The notes beneath the pieces were generated by a model. It did no database searches and was not told the origin of the DNA. It worked only from the letters and a program-made list of their open reading frames with translations. DNA of 64,000 nt from Acanthaster planci (taxonomy: Eukaryota > Echinodermata > Asteroidea > Valvatida > Acanthasteridae). The DNA lies in the NCBI RefSeq assembly GCF_001949145.1, contig NW_019091602.1, positions 450,035 to 514,034 on the forward strand. The letters run 5' to 3'. The position numbers and the translations under genes are program-made. This document shows, in pieces, positions 24,801-36,800 of the stretch (its first letter is position 1; each line of letters opens with the position of its first letter).

Positions 24801-27800
24801 TTTAAAGAATATCTTCAAAAATTGTTTTCCTGGAAGTTATATTGTTATATTTTTTGGAAAAGGAATCCATAGTAGTGCAGTTTCGTGATCATGGATTTCT
24901 ATTGGCATCAGACGGGCCAATGTTGACACTGCCTCCCGACTTACGGTTTCTAGATTTTGAAGCATTCTTTTTGATATTAAAATTCGCAGTACCTGTCAAG
25001 ATAAGTTAATATAAGCTTATTTCAGTCAAAAATCAGTCTTTCGAAATTGACAAGTAAGACTCGTATTCTTTGCCAACCGAAAATTCTGGCTCTTCAGAAA
25101 GCTGTCGTCCAGCCGACAGTATCGGATCTTGCCTTCAATACTTTCAAAGTTTCCATGTACATGCATGTGCTGGTGTCTCACGAGCCGACAAGCAGTGTCT
25201 TGAGCAGATAACAAGGGTGCAATACAGTGATGAGATACATACTACTCCAGCTGAATTTGGCATAAAGGTCAGGCAGTGTTATCCCTTTCGGCTGGTCAAA
25301 AATTGCAAGTATTCAGCTTACTGATCGTAACAGTATTCAGTGTACATGTACATGCCATGTTGAAATTGACTCGTACATGCTTGCACTGTATACATGTACA
25401 TGTACATGCACACAGCATTGTTGTTTTCACGTACGTGTTCAGGCTAGAGTAAAAGTATCTTTTTTGCACGCCTGTAATGCATGCTGATTGGACGAAAGAG
25501 CTTGACATATATCCAAGTAAAAGTGCTGACCGCGCGGAACATTTGAATAACAGGAGACCAATCAAACTGCTTGATTTTGCCTATGCAGTTTTCATCGTGT
25601 ATCAAAGTAACTGTAGTTGTATGGGGTTCCAATCATGTACATGTACATGTAGCTTCCCTTTGCCTACGTAGGCATACATGTAGCTTGTGAACGAGACACA
25701 GCTTCTCAATGTATTAGATTTGTTTATTTTCTTTGGAAGCCTGGAACAGGCTAGAGGTCATCCAGTCGATGATATCACTGCTATAAATAGACTCTAAGGA
25801 AAGCCCTTTCCAACAGTACCAAATTTTATGCAAAGGCAACAGTCAAACTGCCCGAAAACGTGCTCGGAATATGGACAAAATTTTGTCCTGTAAAAGGTAA
25901 ACGCTACAAATTTAAGAAAAGATTGAAATAAAGTCACTCCAGAAATCCTCCATTTTATCACTTTTGCCTGATTTTGGCATACCTAGAGGAAATCTTTGAC
26001 ACCTAACCTACCTAAAATCTAAAAAACAGAAAAATCAATTTTGGCATGATTTCTTACGCATGTCCAGCTTCAACAGCCGATTACTCAAAATAAGGTTTTT
26101 GGGGATCATTCCTCATTTAGCCCAAGGAGGTCACATTTATTTTGCCAATGAAACTTGTCTGAACCAGTATACACTGTATTTACAAATGTACATGTAGATA
26201 GAAAGGTTCACAGATGGTCCTTTTCCCAGAATTCTTGCTGTTTTTTAATCACATGAAGCATGACATTATTAAACTGTAACTGCCAAGATGTTTTAGCCAG
26301 AAAGTGTCCGGAATCCGCCATGAAGCTCCACCACTGTGGAGAAACAATGACTCATACCTTGTCACAAGGTGTATCAACCCATGTCGCACAGTACATGTAG
26401 TTAGGCTGTCGCCTCCATCAATCCCACAAAATCCTACCATAAATGATAGATGTCAGAAGAACTCAGAGGATTAGTGCTACATGTAATACCCTTTTTGGCA
26501 ATCAGGCTCTGCTCTGACCTATTTTTCTATGTACGAAGATCCACCACGATCCATAAATTTAAGCATAGTGATCAGGCTGTCGGTGTTGTATTCAAGACCT
26601 TTCACCATGTTCACAAGGCCAGACACAAGACCAGTCACAAGTTACAGGGTGAACAATGACAAAGGAATGCTTTTGTTGGAGTTCATTTGAATAGCTAGTG
26701 ACATAAATTCAGGCTTTGGATCTTTTGTTGGTATTGTAATGGTTTTGTGGAGTCTCGTGATGGTCTTGTAAGGGTTTTGTGAGGTCTTGTGATGGTCTTG
26801 TAATGGTTTTGTGGGGTCTTGTTTTGGTCTTGTAATAGTTTTGTGGGGTCTTGTGATAGTCCTCTAATGGTTTTTTGGGGTCTTGTGGTTGGTCTTGTCA
26901 TGATTTTGTGGGGTTTTGTGATGATCTTGTAATGGTTTTTGTGGGGTCTTGTGATGGTCTTGACTAGGACACTGTAGGCTGTTGCCTTCCTCGATGCTGT
27001 GGAATACTCCAGTACTCATACCTTGTGGATTTTAGAGGAACTTGAATGATTGTAGCTAATACCCCTGTTTTGCAATGCATGTTTTCCTGCAGATCGGGAG
27101 CCAAAAACTTCGCCTGGCCCATGGCTATGACGTCTTCATCAGCCGGCTGGACCTGTGGGAGGCAGAGAAGGCCTCCAAGAAAGGCTGGACAATCCTCATC
27201 AGGCGCCTGTTGGACATCTACTTTGATCGGATGACGCTGGCCATGGGCAAGCCGACACACCATGGCAACAGCATGGAGTACCAGCCCCTGGACCAGAATA
27301 TCATTGGGGCGATAAGTGGTGAGAGATTGACCAAGCGATTGAACATGAATCTCCCTTGACCAAGAGTAGTAGAAAAACAACTATTTTTGGCCCTGCCCGT
27401 CGTGTAATTTAACACTGTATGCTCAGTGTATGCCCCCGAAGGCTTGTGAAAATACCACAAGTGTACTCGGGTGGGAATCGAACCCACAACTTCCTGCTTA
27501 ATAATGTAGACGTCTTAACCACTCGACCACCGAGCTTGCCAGTGTCGGCTGGCTGGTTTGAATCAGATGTAGCAGTGGGTACCGTGAACAACTACTTCAA
27601 AGGTTAAGACATCTGCACTAGTAAGCAGGTCGTGGGTTCCAGAAAAGCGGTTTGAATGGGAGCGATCTAAAACTTTGCAGGCTATATTTTAAATACAAGC
27701 GAACAAAAGAAGTGCCCCACAAGGATAGATATTTGTGTGTACGTTCACGTAGAAACTACAGATGGGTTGCAATTGGGCTTCATTGTGAATTCTTATTTGT

Positions 27801-30800
27801 TGTCATTTTATCCCTGTGATCATATTTTCTGTCCGAAAAGCTCATACAATTTTATGAAGTACTGTGTTTTTAAACCTTATATCGTTTGCTTTGACCAATG
27901 AATAATGATTGGTTTCCTGTTTTCCGTCTCTCTCCAGCCTTCATCAAAGCCCGCTACAACATTGAGAAGCGCAAACTCATTCAAGCCATCAGCATTTACT
28001 GTAGTGATTGTCGGAAGTCTGGCATTCCAGGCAGCATGATCGAAAACCCTAAAGCCATGTATTTCCCAGACATGCAGTAGCCTTCTTAAAAGTAACCAAC
28101 TGACCCCGCCACACTTTCTCAGGGGAAGGAGTAAAAAAAAGTTTGGGATAATGGATGAGCATCACTCATGGAACTGTCGGTGTTTGCAGCAGTGAGCATT
28201 TCTCAGAGTTTTGCCTCGTCTCTGACTTGAGCTCTGCCTCTCGCCCCAAAAGCAGTTTTTTGTCATCAACTGTAACGTTCCTCAATCCTTTAAGATCCCT
28301 TAGGTGATTTTGGAGGATTTTGGGGGACTGAGACTGAATTGCAAAAAAGTGTGGCACGTTGTGGAGGAAGTATTTTGTCAAGGTCTTGGGTTAGACCTTG
28401 GCTTGTTTGTGCTTTGCGGGGCATAAATTCAGGCCTGGGTTATACATGTATGTGAAATCATTCACACTGCTCCAGGATACCATTCACACTACCTGAACAT
28501 CATGACAGGAATTGCTGGAGGAATTTTGCAGGATTGGCAGGGGTCAGCCCTGGAAGGAACATACTCGGGAAATAATGGAGGATTTTAGGGGGTTGATGCT
28601 GTGTGCCGTTTTCCCATAGAAGGCAGTTGGAGAGTTCTTAAAGACTGAGGATGCAACCAAGCCAAAAGGGCCCAGGGGATTAGGGTTAATGTCTTAACCA
28701 GTCGGCAAAACTCCCCCTTCAAATCATCAAGTTGGATGCTGCCGGAGGAAAACATCAACACTTCAGGATCAGGAAATGCCGCAAAATCAGGGAGATATAT
28801 ATAGATCCCTAGGCCAAGCCAAACTCTACAAAGTGGCCGTAATTGGTTTACACCAAGAGAACTTGTAGCACTGCTTCTGTCACTCACTGACACACAGTGG
28901 ATGTCGTTAGTTTACATTATTGCATGCAAATATACATGTAAACTCAGACTTTGAAGTATTATGCATCAGCTGCTAATGTACCACAGCAAGAAAGAAATGA
29001 CTTTATCAATTCACAAATATATATACATGTATATGTATATATATTACCAATTTTTACATGTCTTATTTGTATAATAGCTGCTTTTTCAGTGCTAAGTGAA
29101 GTCTCTTCACAGAAATATAGTGTTTGTTGTTCCAAGTAGAAATTTCTGTTTATTTGGAGCGACATACTGCTTGCATGTGTTTGTCTCACTAATGCCCAGG
29201 GGTTGGGGTGGAGTGGGACTTATTCTGTAAATCTGTTGTATCTTTGCTTTGGGTGCCAGGCAAGACAACACCAGTGGCACTGAAGTTTTGCACTAGTCAG
29301 TGAAGGCTACTGTTATATGCCTGGAACAGGGCAGGTATAAAACATTTGTCAGTGTAGGAGAAGGGCAGTTCCGTTTTAGAACTTGTGTTTAAGAATTGAA
29401 AACTCAGTGGACAACACAACTCATACACTCACCAACGTATTACCACAGTTTGGGGGGCAGTGAGTCCTAATTTAATTTGCTTTTGCCACATGCTTCCTCA
29501 CTTCATCTGATCCATTTTTGAATACATATCCGAAAACTCAGTCATAGATATTGAGAACATTTCATTGAAAATACTCATAGTTAATGTTGAAAAAGACCTG
29601 TATATATTTGAAGACTGGTTGCTTTCTGTACCACCAAACAAAAAACTGAACTCAATAATAGTATAAGTATTTGGTATCTTCCAATTACAATTCATGTCTA
29701 TTATTACATGTACATATGTAGAATGCCATAGTATTAATAAAAATATCAGCACTTGACTTGATACTCATTAATATGTGAAAATTGATATGTTTAAGTAGAA
29801 ATGTACCAGTGAATGTGAATATCACTGAATTATTTGAAGACGAGTCACCACCTTGTCAAGTATTCAGTTTTTTGTCATGTTTACTTGATTCTTACCGGTT
29901 TACAAATGCACAACAAAATGATTAACTGTATTTTTATGTCCACATCAAATGTATAAGAGCATAAATTTGTATTTAGACTATTTTTTTCTGAAAAATACCA
30001 ACCCTGTATTCCAGCCACACTTATTAAGAATCTTTTAGCTCAATAAATCTTGCCTCGAAGTAACTTGTACAGCACATCAAACTTGGCTTGTTTTTCTTGC
30101 CTTATTGTGTGTGACATTTATGCATTGTTCTGGATTCCCTTTTCCAGGTTCCAACGGTTCAGGATAATCCTGACAAATCTTTGGAAAAAGTCATGGAAAC
30201 ATATAGAAAATTGGGAAAAAAGTAGGGTGCTGTGAAATCCTGATGTCTGAGGAAAATGTCATGGAAATCAAGGGTTATTTTTGATGTGATTATGAAATAA
30301 TGCTTAATTATCAAGCTGTCCTTTTTGGTTTATAGAAGTGGCCATGTATGGCAATCTTCCAACTGACCAAACAACACTTCTCTGAGAAATTTCATTAAAA
30401 GTCATGGAAATTTTCACATTCCACACAAGTCCTGAAAAAGCCATGGAAAGCCAGGGAACCCTGCAATTCTGGCAACTGTCAAGCTTACCATTGTGACAAG
30501 TTCAGTGTGATGTGGTTGCCAAGCCTGGATTAGCTCATTCATAGAAGCCTGTGGGTTAATTTAGTGCTTTCCTACAAATGCTCAGAGCATGAAACAAAGA
30601 AAATGTACATGGGTTGCTTCTGCTATTTTGTGGGAATTATTGCAATGCAAATACCCAAACTGTGCCAGGGCTTGTCTCTGGTTAATATAAAATCAAAGAT
30701 ATTTTTCATTGCTGGTTTTACGTGTTAAGTACCAATATATTAAGACTAAAAGTAGTCTCCAGAAGCTTACCTCCAAAGTGTTGTCCAGATCAAGATCAAG

Positions 30801-33800
30801 AACATGAGACAGATGGTAAGTTGAAACTTGGCATTGTCAGCATTCAAAAAAATGATTGCCAAAATCTGAAACTTTGCAAACAAAAACTCTGAAACCATTT
30901 GGTGTACTCTACAGTGCTATAACCTACCTCCATCGAAATTGCCAAAATGAAAAAAAGTTGACATTACTGTATCATTTGTCATTTCTTTCTCCTGGCTGTT
31001 CTTCATCTACATGTACATATTTGAATAGAATTGACCTTAAAGGTTCCATTGAATTATTTCTTTCATAAAAGTAACCATGGGAAGTTTGTAAAAGCACCCA
31101 TTAGACAGTGCCAGCTTTCACTATCATTTGATGGAGGTGAAAGTACTGTATAGTTTCATCAAATAGTTGTTTACATGTACATGCAAATGCAGCCGCAAAG
31201 GAATAAGCAACTTTGCATCATGATTAATCCAGTGCCTCTTGATTGCATTCCAAACTTGTAAAGACAGTGTCATTTGCAATCTCCTTAATGTCATCCTTTG
31301 TTGTTTTTCACATCTGCACAGATTTGGCTTCTGGTGAAGAATCACCTATTGAAAACCAGGTCAAGGGTCAAAGGCCATGGTCAGGAACACCCATGAGGTA
31401 TCGTAGGAAGATGTGTGGTAGTAGAGTATCCCTTGCCAGCAGACAGAGAAATGCTGTGTCCAAATCACACAGGTATTTGCAAAGAAGCAAAACTTCCCAT
31501 CTGGCCAAGGCTGGAGGTATAAAGAAAAGGGGGCTTACGAAGGAACGGAGAAGGGGTTATATTTACAAGCAAAAGGAGTCCCAAGTAAGAAAACACAACT
31601 GCTGCACAATTGGTCGTGCTTTTGAGCCATCCCCTAGAATGGGTTTGCAGTTACAAATACAAGACAAACACGTGGTTCTCCGAACGTCAGAAAACTTGTC
31701 GCTAACTTGGACTCAGACTTGTGTGAAGGACCACACTGGATCTCCATCCGTTCTTCCTGAAATGACTGCCAATGTAAAGTGTTCAGGAGGGACACTGACT
31801 TCAGCAAGGAATGCAGAGAGTGCTATGATGCGTCACTTGCGAGGGACAGAGGCTGCATTATCTCCGAGTGATGGCCATTCAGGATCTTCTGACGTACAGA
31901 TGCTGGATAACCTGCCGTCTCCCAATGGACAGCAGAAAGGTGACTGCTCTCTTTCTGGGGCAAAAAAAACACTCATCAGAGCCATCAGGAACAAAGTTAC
32001 CCGAGATAGGAGAACGACCGAACTTGGCAGCCTGACACCTCATGCTGGATCCAGTGGCCAAGGAGTCATGTGTACAGCCTCAGTGTCTGAAATCTCTGAC
32101 CAGAGAGGAGCATGTAGCCAAACCACCATTCCCCAAGGGAGACATCATCAGTCACCCGCAGAGGAATGTGTTAAGGTTGTTGGCTCGAGCGCTTGGAATG
32201 TTGGCAAGAATGCAGGTGCTGCCGCATCCTCCCTTGGAGAGAGGTCTGTGAGGAAACTCCCTCTGAAATCCAAAATGAGCACTCTCTGTCGCCCGAAGCG
32301 ATTAAGCCACACTCCACGGAGATCTGCAGTGAGAAAGACTCCCTTGGCCTCCAGAGGTCACGTGAGATGTCCCAGCCTCCAATGGAATGTCTCACTGCCA
32401 CCTGCTTCCACATCCACCTCTGGAATCTGCTTCAGTCAGCCGGTGATTTCCAACGTGGTCGGGGGGCAGAAAGCTGTTGAGATGACAAGGATGGAATTCG
32501 ATGCCAACTCATCATGGCAGAATCAGAATAATGAAGAGAGTGTTCATCAGTTGGAAGAATACAATCATGCAGGTATGTGACTGGCAAAAGTTAGATACTC
32601 CCCCAGCTTACCCCAAAAGGGTGTGGCAAATGACCTCAACTTGTCAATTTACATGTAAGACTTCTCACATGCAAAGAAACCTTGATTGCAGTCAATGTCT
32701 TCTAGTTGAGAGCTGAGGTTAACAGCTACACTATTAGTTATAGTTATATACATGTAATAAAGTCACAGCATTTATAAGGACCATAGTATCTAACAGTATC
32801 TGTCAGGCAAAGGCACAGACACTCTGCCAAAACATGCCCTGGCTTGTTCCTGCTCGGCACAGATACAGCCTGATGCCATTTCATGCATGAACGGCTATTA
32901 CAATAAACATTCTACCTTTGCAGTTACCCCTTTACTCCTGGGTGAATAGAGGCATATAAGGCCTCGCCTAAGGCTACAACATGTAACCACCTGCTACGAT
33001 TTGAATCCTCATTCCTGTAATCAGAAACATGTACTAGTACAAACCTCAATGTCTAGGCCATGTCCCCGTGACAGATAAGGTACCGTAAATGCTGCCAAAA
33101 GGGAGAATTTATTTTCTGTCTCCAGTAACCCGAACAATGTCAAATCCAGCAAGACTGTACTCGATCTTAATTTTCAATTTCTGAATGAGGTGGAATTTTT
33201 GCTGGCAAGATTGTTTGAGAAATGCAGTGCACCACAATAACACCGTGGACATCCGTACCTGTTTGTCAACCTTTTAATTCAAGTCAGCACTTGTAAATGC
33301 AAGTCACAATATGTCAAGCACAGGCCTATCACTTGTGCGTTTTCACTGTCTAGTCTCAAGGTACGGTACAGTACAGTATTTGACTCAAATTGAGACAACT
33401 TGACCAAGGGAGTCTGTTCTCAGTTTTAAGGGTTTGCTGTCGCTGAATACCCATCCCTGTCTGCTTACGTTGACAGCTGATAGACAAGAGCAAGTGATCG
33501 CAAGCCCTTTGATGGGTCACTCCCACTCCCAGCAACTCTCAGCCGAGGGCCGGCCAGGCTGCAGCACCGAATGTCCAAAATCATACCCGACCAGGCCTAA
33601 TTGCAGTCTGGTGCCCACCTCGCTCACCGTCGCCACTGCAGGCCCCTCTCCTGAGAACACGCCCGTGTCATCGGCAGGGCACCTGACAGTGGCTGAGCAA
33701 AACATGGACAGTGTTTTCTGGACTTGCATGTCCGAGGATGTGGACCCATCACAGAAGGCAGAAGACGCAAAACCCTCTGATGACAATGTACCAGTAGCCA

Positions 33801-36800
33801 CAGATATGGCCCCAGTAACTGCTGAACACATGCCTTATGAAGGCGAGGTAAGCCATTTTGCTTTGGAATCGTACTCATAGAAGTACTACAAATCTCCATT
33901 AAAATTGTGACTGAATCCTACATGTACAACAGCAGTCTTAAGAAAAGGTACATTTTCACTAGTTTGTGTTCCCACAAGCATCTTTAAACAAAAAACCCAC
34001 TCAGCTTCTCATTTTGATGATGTCTCATTTTGATCTTTGTGTACTAAGATAATACCGGTATGTGTGTGTAACAATGACATATTTCACAGATTTCTTTGTG
34101 GAGATTTGTTTGAAGGCCTGTATTAAATACAAATGTTGTTCTTGGAATCTGTGGCCCATATTTTAGGTTTCAGTTGTAAATCCCACATCTATGAAAAGTG
34201 GACCATCCAAAACCCCATTATGGTACAGTTACAACACAGTACAATTCTAAAGACAATGGACTTGCATTTTTGCCGGGTTGGGTTCAGATCTTGCACAAGC
34301 TGTTGAATCATATTGTTTTTTCAAACAAAAGGGAAAGTTGTATTTTGATTGTGTGTACGCGAGGCACTAGGATTTGTCATGTAAATATGCATGCATGCTG
34401 TTTCCAGGATAACTCAATAAGACCACTAGTTTAAACCGGGCCTGTTGCCAAGGGGGTGGGCAAGTGTACTAACCCCCCCCCGATATACTTTGTTCCTGTG
34501 ATGTGGCCCACCTTAATGCCTGAAGCTGGTGACGGTGCTGGTTTAAACTCGCATCAGTCTCGTTTTTCTGTATACTGATTCTCTGTGCAGTTCGCTGATC
34601 AAAAAGTTCGTCTGGCCCACGGATACGATGTCTTCATTCGCCGCTCGGACCTGTGGGAGGCAGAGCGAGCCTCCAAGCAATCTTGGTCCATCTTGACCCG
34701 GCGCCTGCTGGACATCTACTTTGACCGCATGACCCTGGCCATGGGCCGGGCCAGCCACCGGGGAACCAACGAGGACCACAAGCCCCTGGACCAGAACGTG
34801 ATCGGAGCAATAAGAGGTAACGGAGAAATCATACCAGTGGCTGTCTGCAACATTCATTCCTATGGGCACCAGTGGCCACTGGCTCCGCCATTTTCCATAT
34901 ACCCTTTACTGCCAGCGACAACAAGACTGAAGCAGCCTTTCAGTTGACTCGTAATTGCAATCACCATGCTTGGTATCCATGTACCGGTACCTTAATGCTA
35001 AAAGAGCTGGCTTACTTTGGATCATCTCACAGCCGGGGAGTAATCTGCCCTCCCCCCACTCGACCATCCCATGCCCATTTTTTAAAAAACTTGGCATGAA
35101 TGTAAAAACACTCCTTATCAAATGTGTAGTTTAAATCAATTTCAGCAACAGTTTCTTGCTATAGTCATTTGAAGTTGAAGGCTATACACAGGCATGCCAG
35201 CCTGTGTGCATTGAGCACAGATTGGGAAAAGTACCGTACATGTAAACATTTTTTGACTGACTTGTCTTTGAAAGCTGGGTACTGCAGGGGAAAAGTATGA
35301 GTGATTTTCATAAAATTGGGGTCAAAATGACTGCATAGATTTGCTGAAAAATTCCCTAAAGGTTTGGCTTGTGGGAAAAAACTCAGTGGCAATAATCAGA
35401 AAAAAAAATTGAGGCCCTCCCCCAACTCTTATAGGGTCATAAGGACAGAATTTGTCAGTGCTCTATCTAGCCTAAGTTGAGGTGGCTGCTTGACCACACT
35501 CGTATTCAAATGAAAGCTGCATATCCCCTAGAGGCATTTAAACATGCATACACCACCTTTGTACATGTGTGGTGCATGTATTGTAGCAGTAGTTTCTAAT
35601 TCTGGTCATTCTGGTTTCTAATACTACATTAGCAAAGTTGATAGATAAACAAGGGGCTAACGAAACACTAATCAGTGGGCAAGAACATAAAATTTTGCAG
35701 CTTTATAGAGGCTGCTCGTAATACAGTCGATCGGAAATAGAATTCCCTGTTGTTTCAGAGCAAAGAAGTGGATGATTTGGATTACGACACACTTGCATTT
35801 GTTCACCTTATTTCTCTTTTGCATGTACTGATGTCTTTATATCTACACCAAATGACCAATGAAACTACAGTGCCCAAGGTGCTACAGAGTACCAGTTGAT
35901 CTTTATAAAGAGATAAATGTGAGAAGCCCCCTTCCAGTGTACTGCTCCTGCAGCCTTAGACGTGTCAAACAGTAACTTCGTTCTTGCTTTTCTCCTTACA
36001 GCCTACATCAAAGCCCGCTTCAACTTTGACAACCGGCGTAAGCTAATGCAAGTCATCGGCTTCTATTGCAGTTATTGCCGCAACAAATTGATGCATCAGC
36101 TTCAGTATAGCTAATGCGCGGGATGCTGCCTTGTGACAGACTTGTAAATAAAGGCACTGAAGCGTGACTTAACTGGGTGTCAACCCAGCCGTCCACCCGA
36201 CCACGAGTCAGTCTTTTGAACAGCATCATATAGGGAACACCTTGTCGATTGTGGTCATGAATACTCACCGTGACCCCACACATACAGTAGCACAATGGTT
36301 AGCGGACTGCTGATGGACTCTGGGAAGAGGCAAGGAATATGTCCCTTTAGATAAAAGGAGGTTGGCAGGTTACAAAAGATGGGGCCCATCTCCACCTAAA
36401 TTGTGACATTCTTCAAAGTTTTGCTGTTGTTGTACACTTTTCTTGGTGTGGTATAAGGACAATTCACCTCACCGTCTGAAGGCTGTGGCTAGTGTGTTTT
36501 TCCCACTGTGAAATTGGAATAAATCATAGATACTGTATTGTCGGCAATATTATTTACATGTACACAAATTGTAATCTTATGTGCAATCTTATTGTGCGCA
36601 TTCCATCTGTCAGGAAAAGGAAAACTTGGCAAGTGCCCTTCTCAAGATAAGACCACACTCACCTTGTGACAGAGGATGGTGCTTTCACCTCTGAACCGGC
36701 GCGCCTCCAAGAATGAGGGAGAAGAAAGTGGAAAACCAAAGCAATGAAAGAGTGGACCATTTTGACACCAAAGTTGTCCAACATTCTCGCGGGAAGCATA

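Larger units (their letters stand above)
28081..31321. other. Region between BEN sets A and B
   Basis: No coding exon supported. It probably includes the 3' UTR of BEN-A transcripts. AATAAA occurs at 29736-29741 and 30042-30047. A short AT/ACATGT run is at 29015-29050. From about 30775 the sequence resembles the block upstream of set A. Confidence 0.5.

Noticed and set aside
27460-27540. tRNA gene on the minus strand
   Set aside because: A- and B-box-like blocks are present, but the cloverleaf ends are missing and the sequence has a full second copy with a non-tRNA body; it is a SINE.
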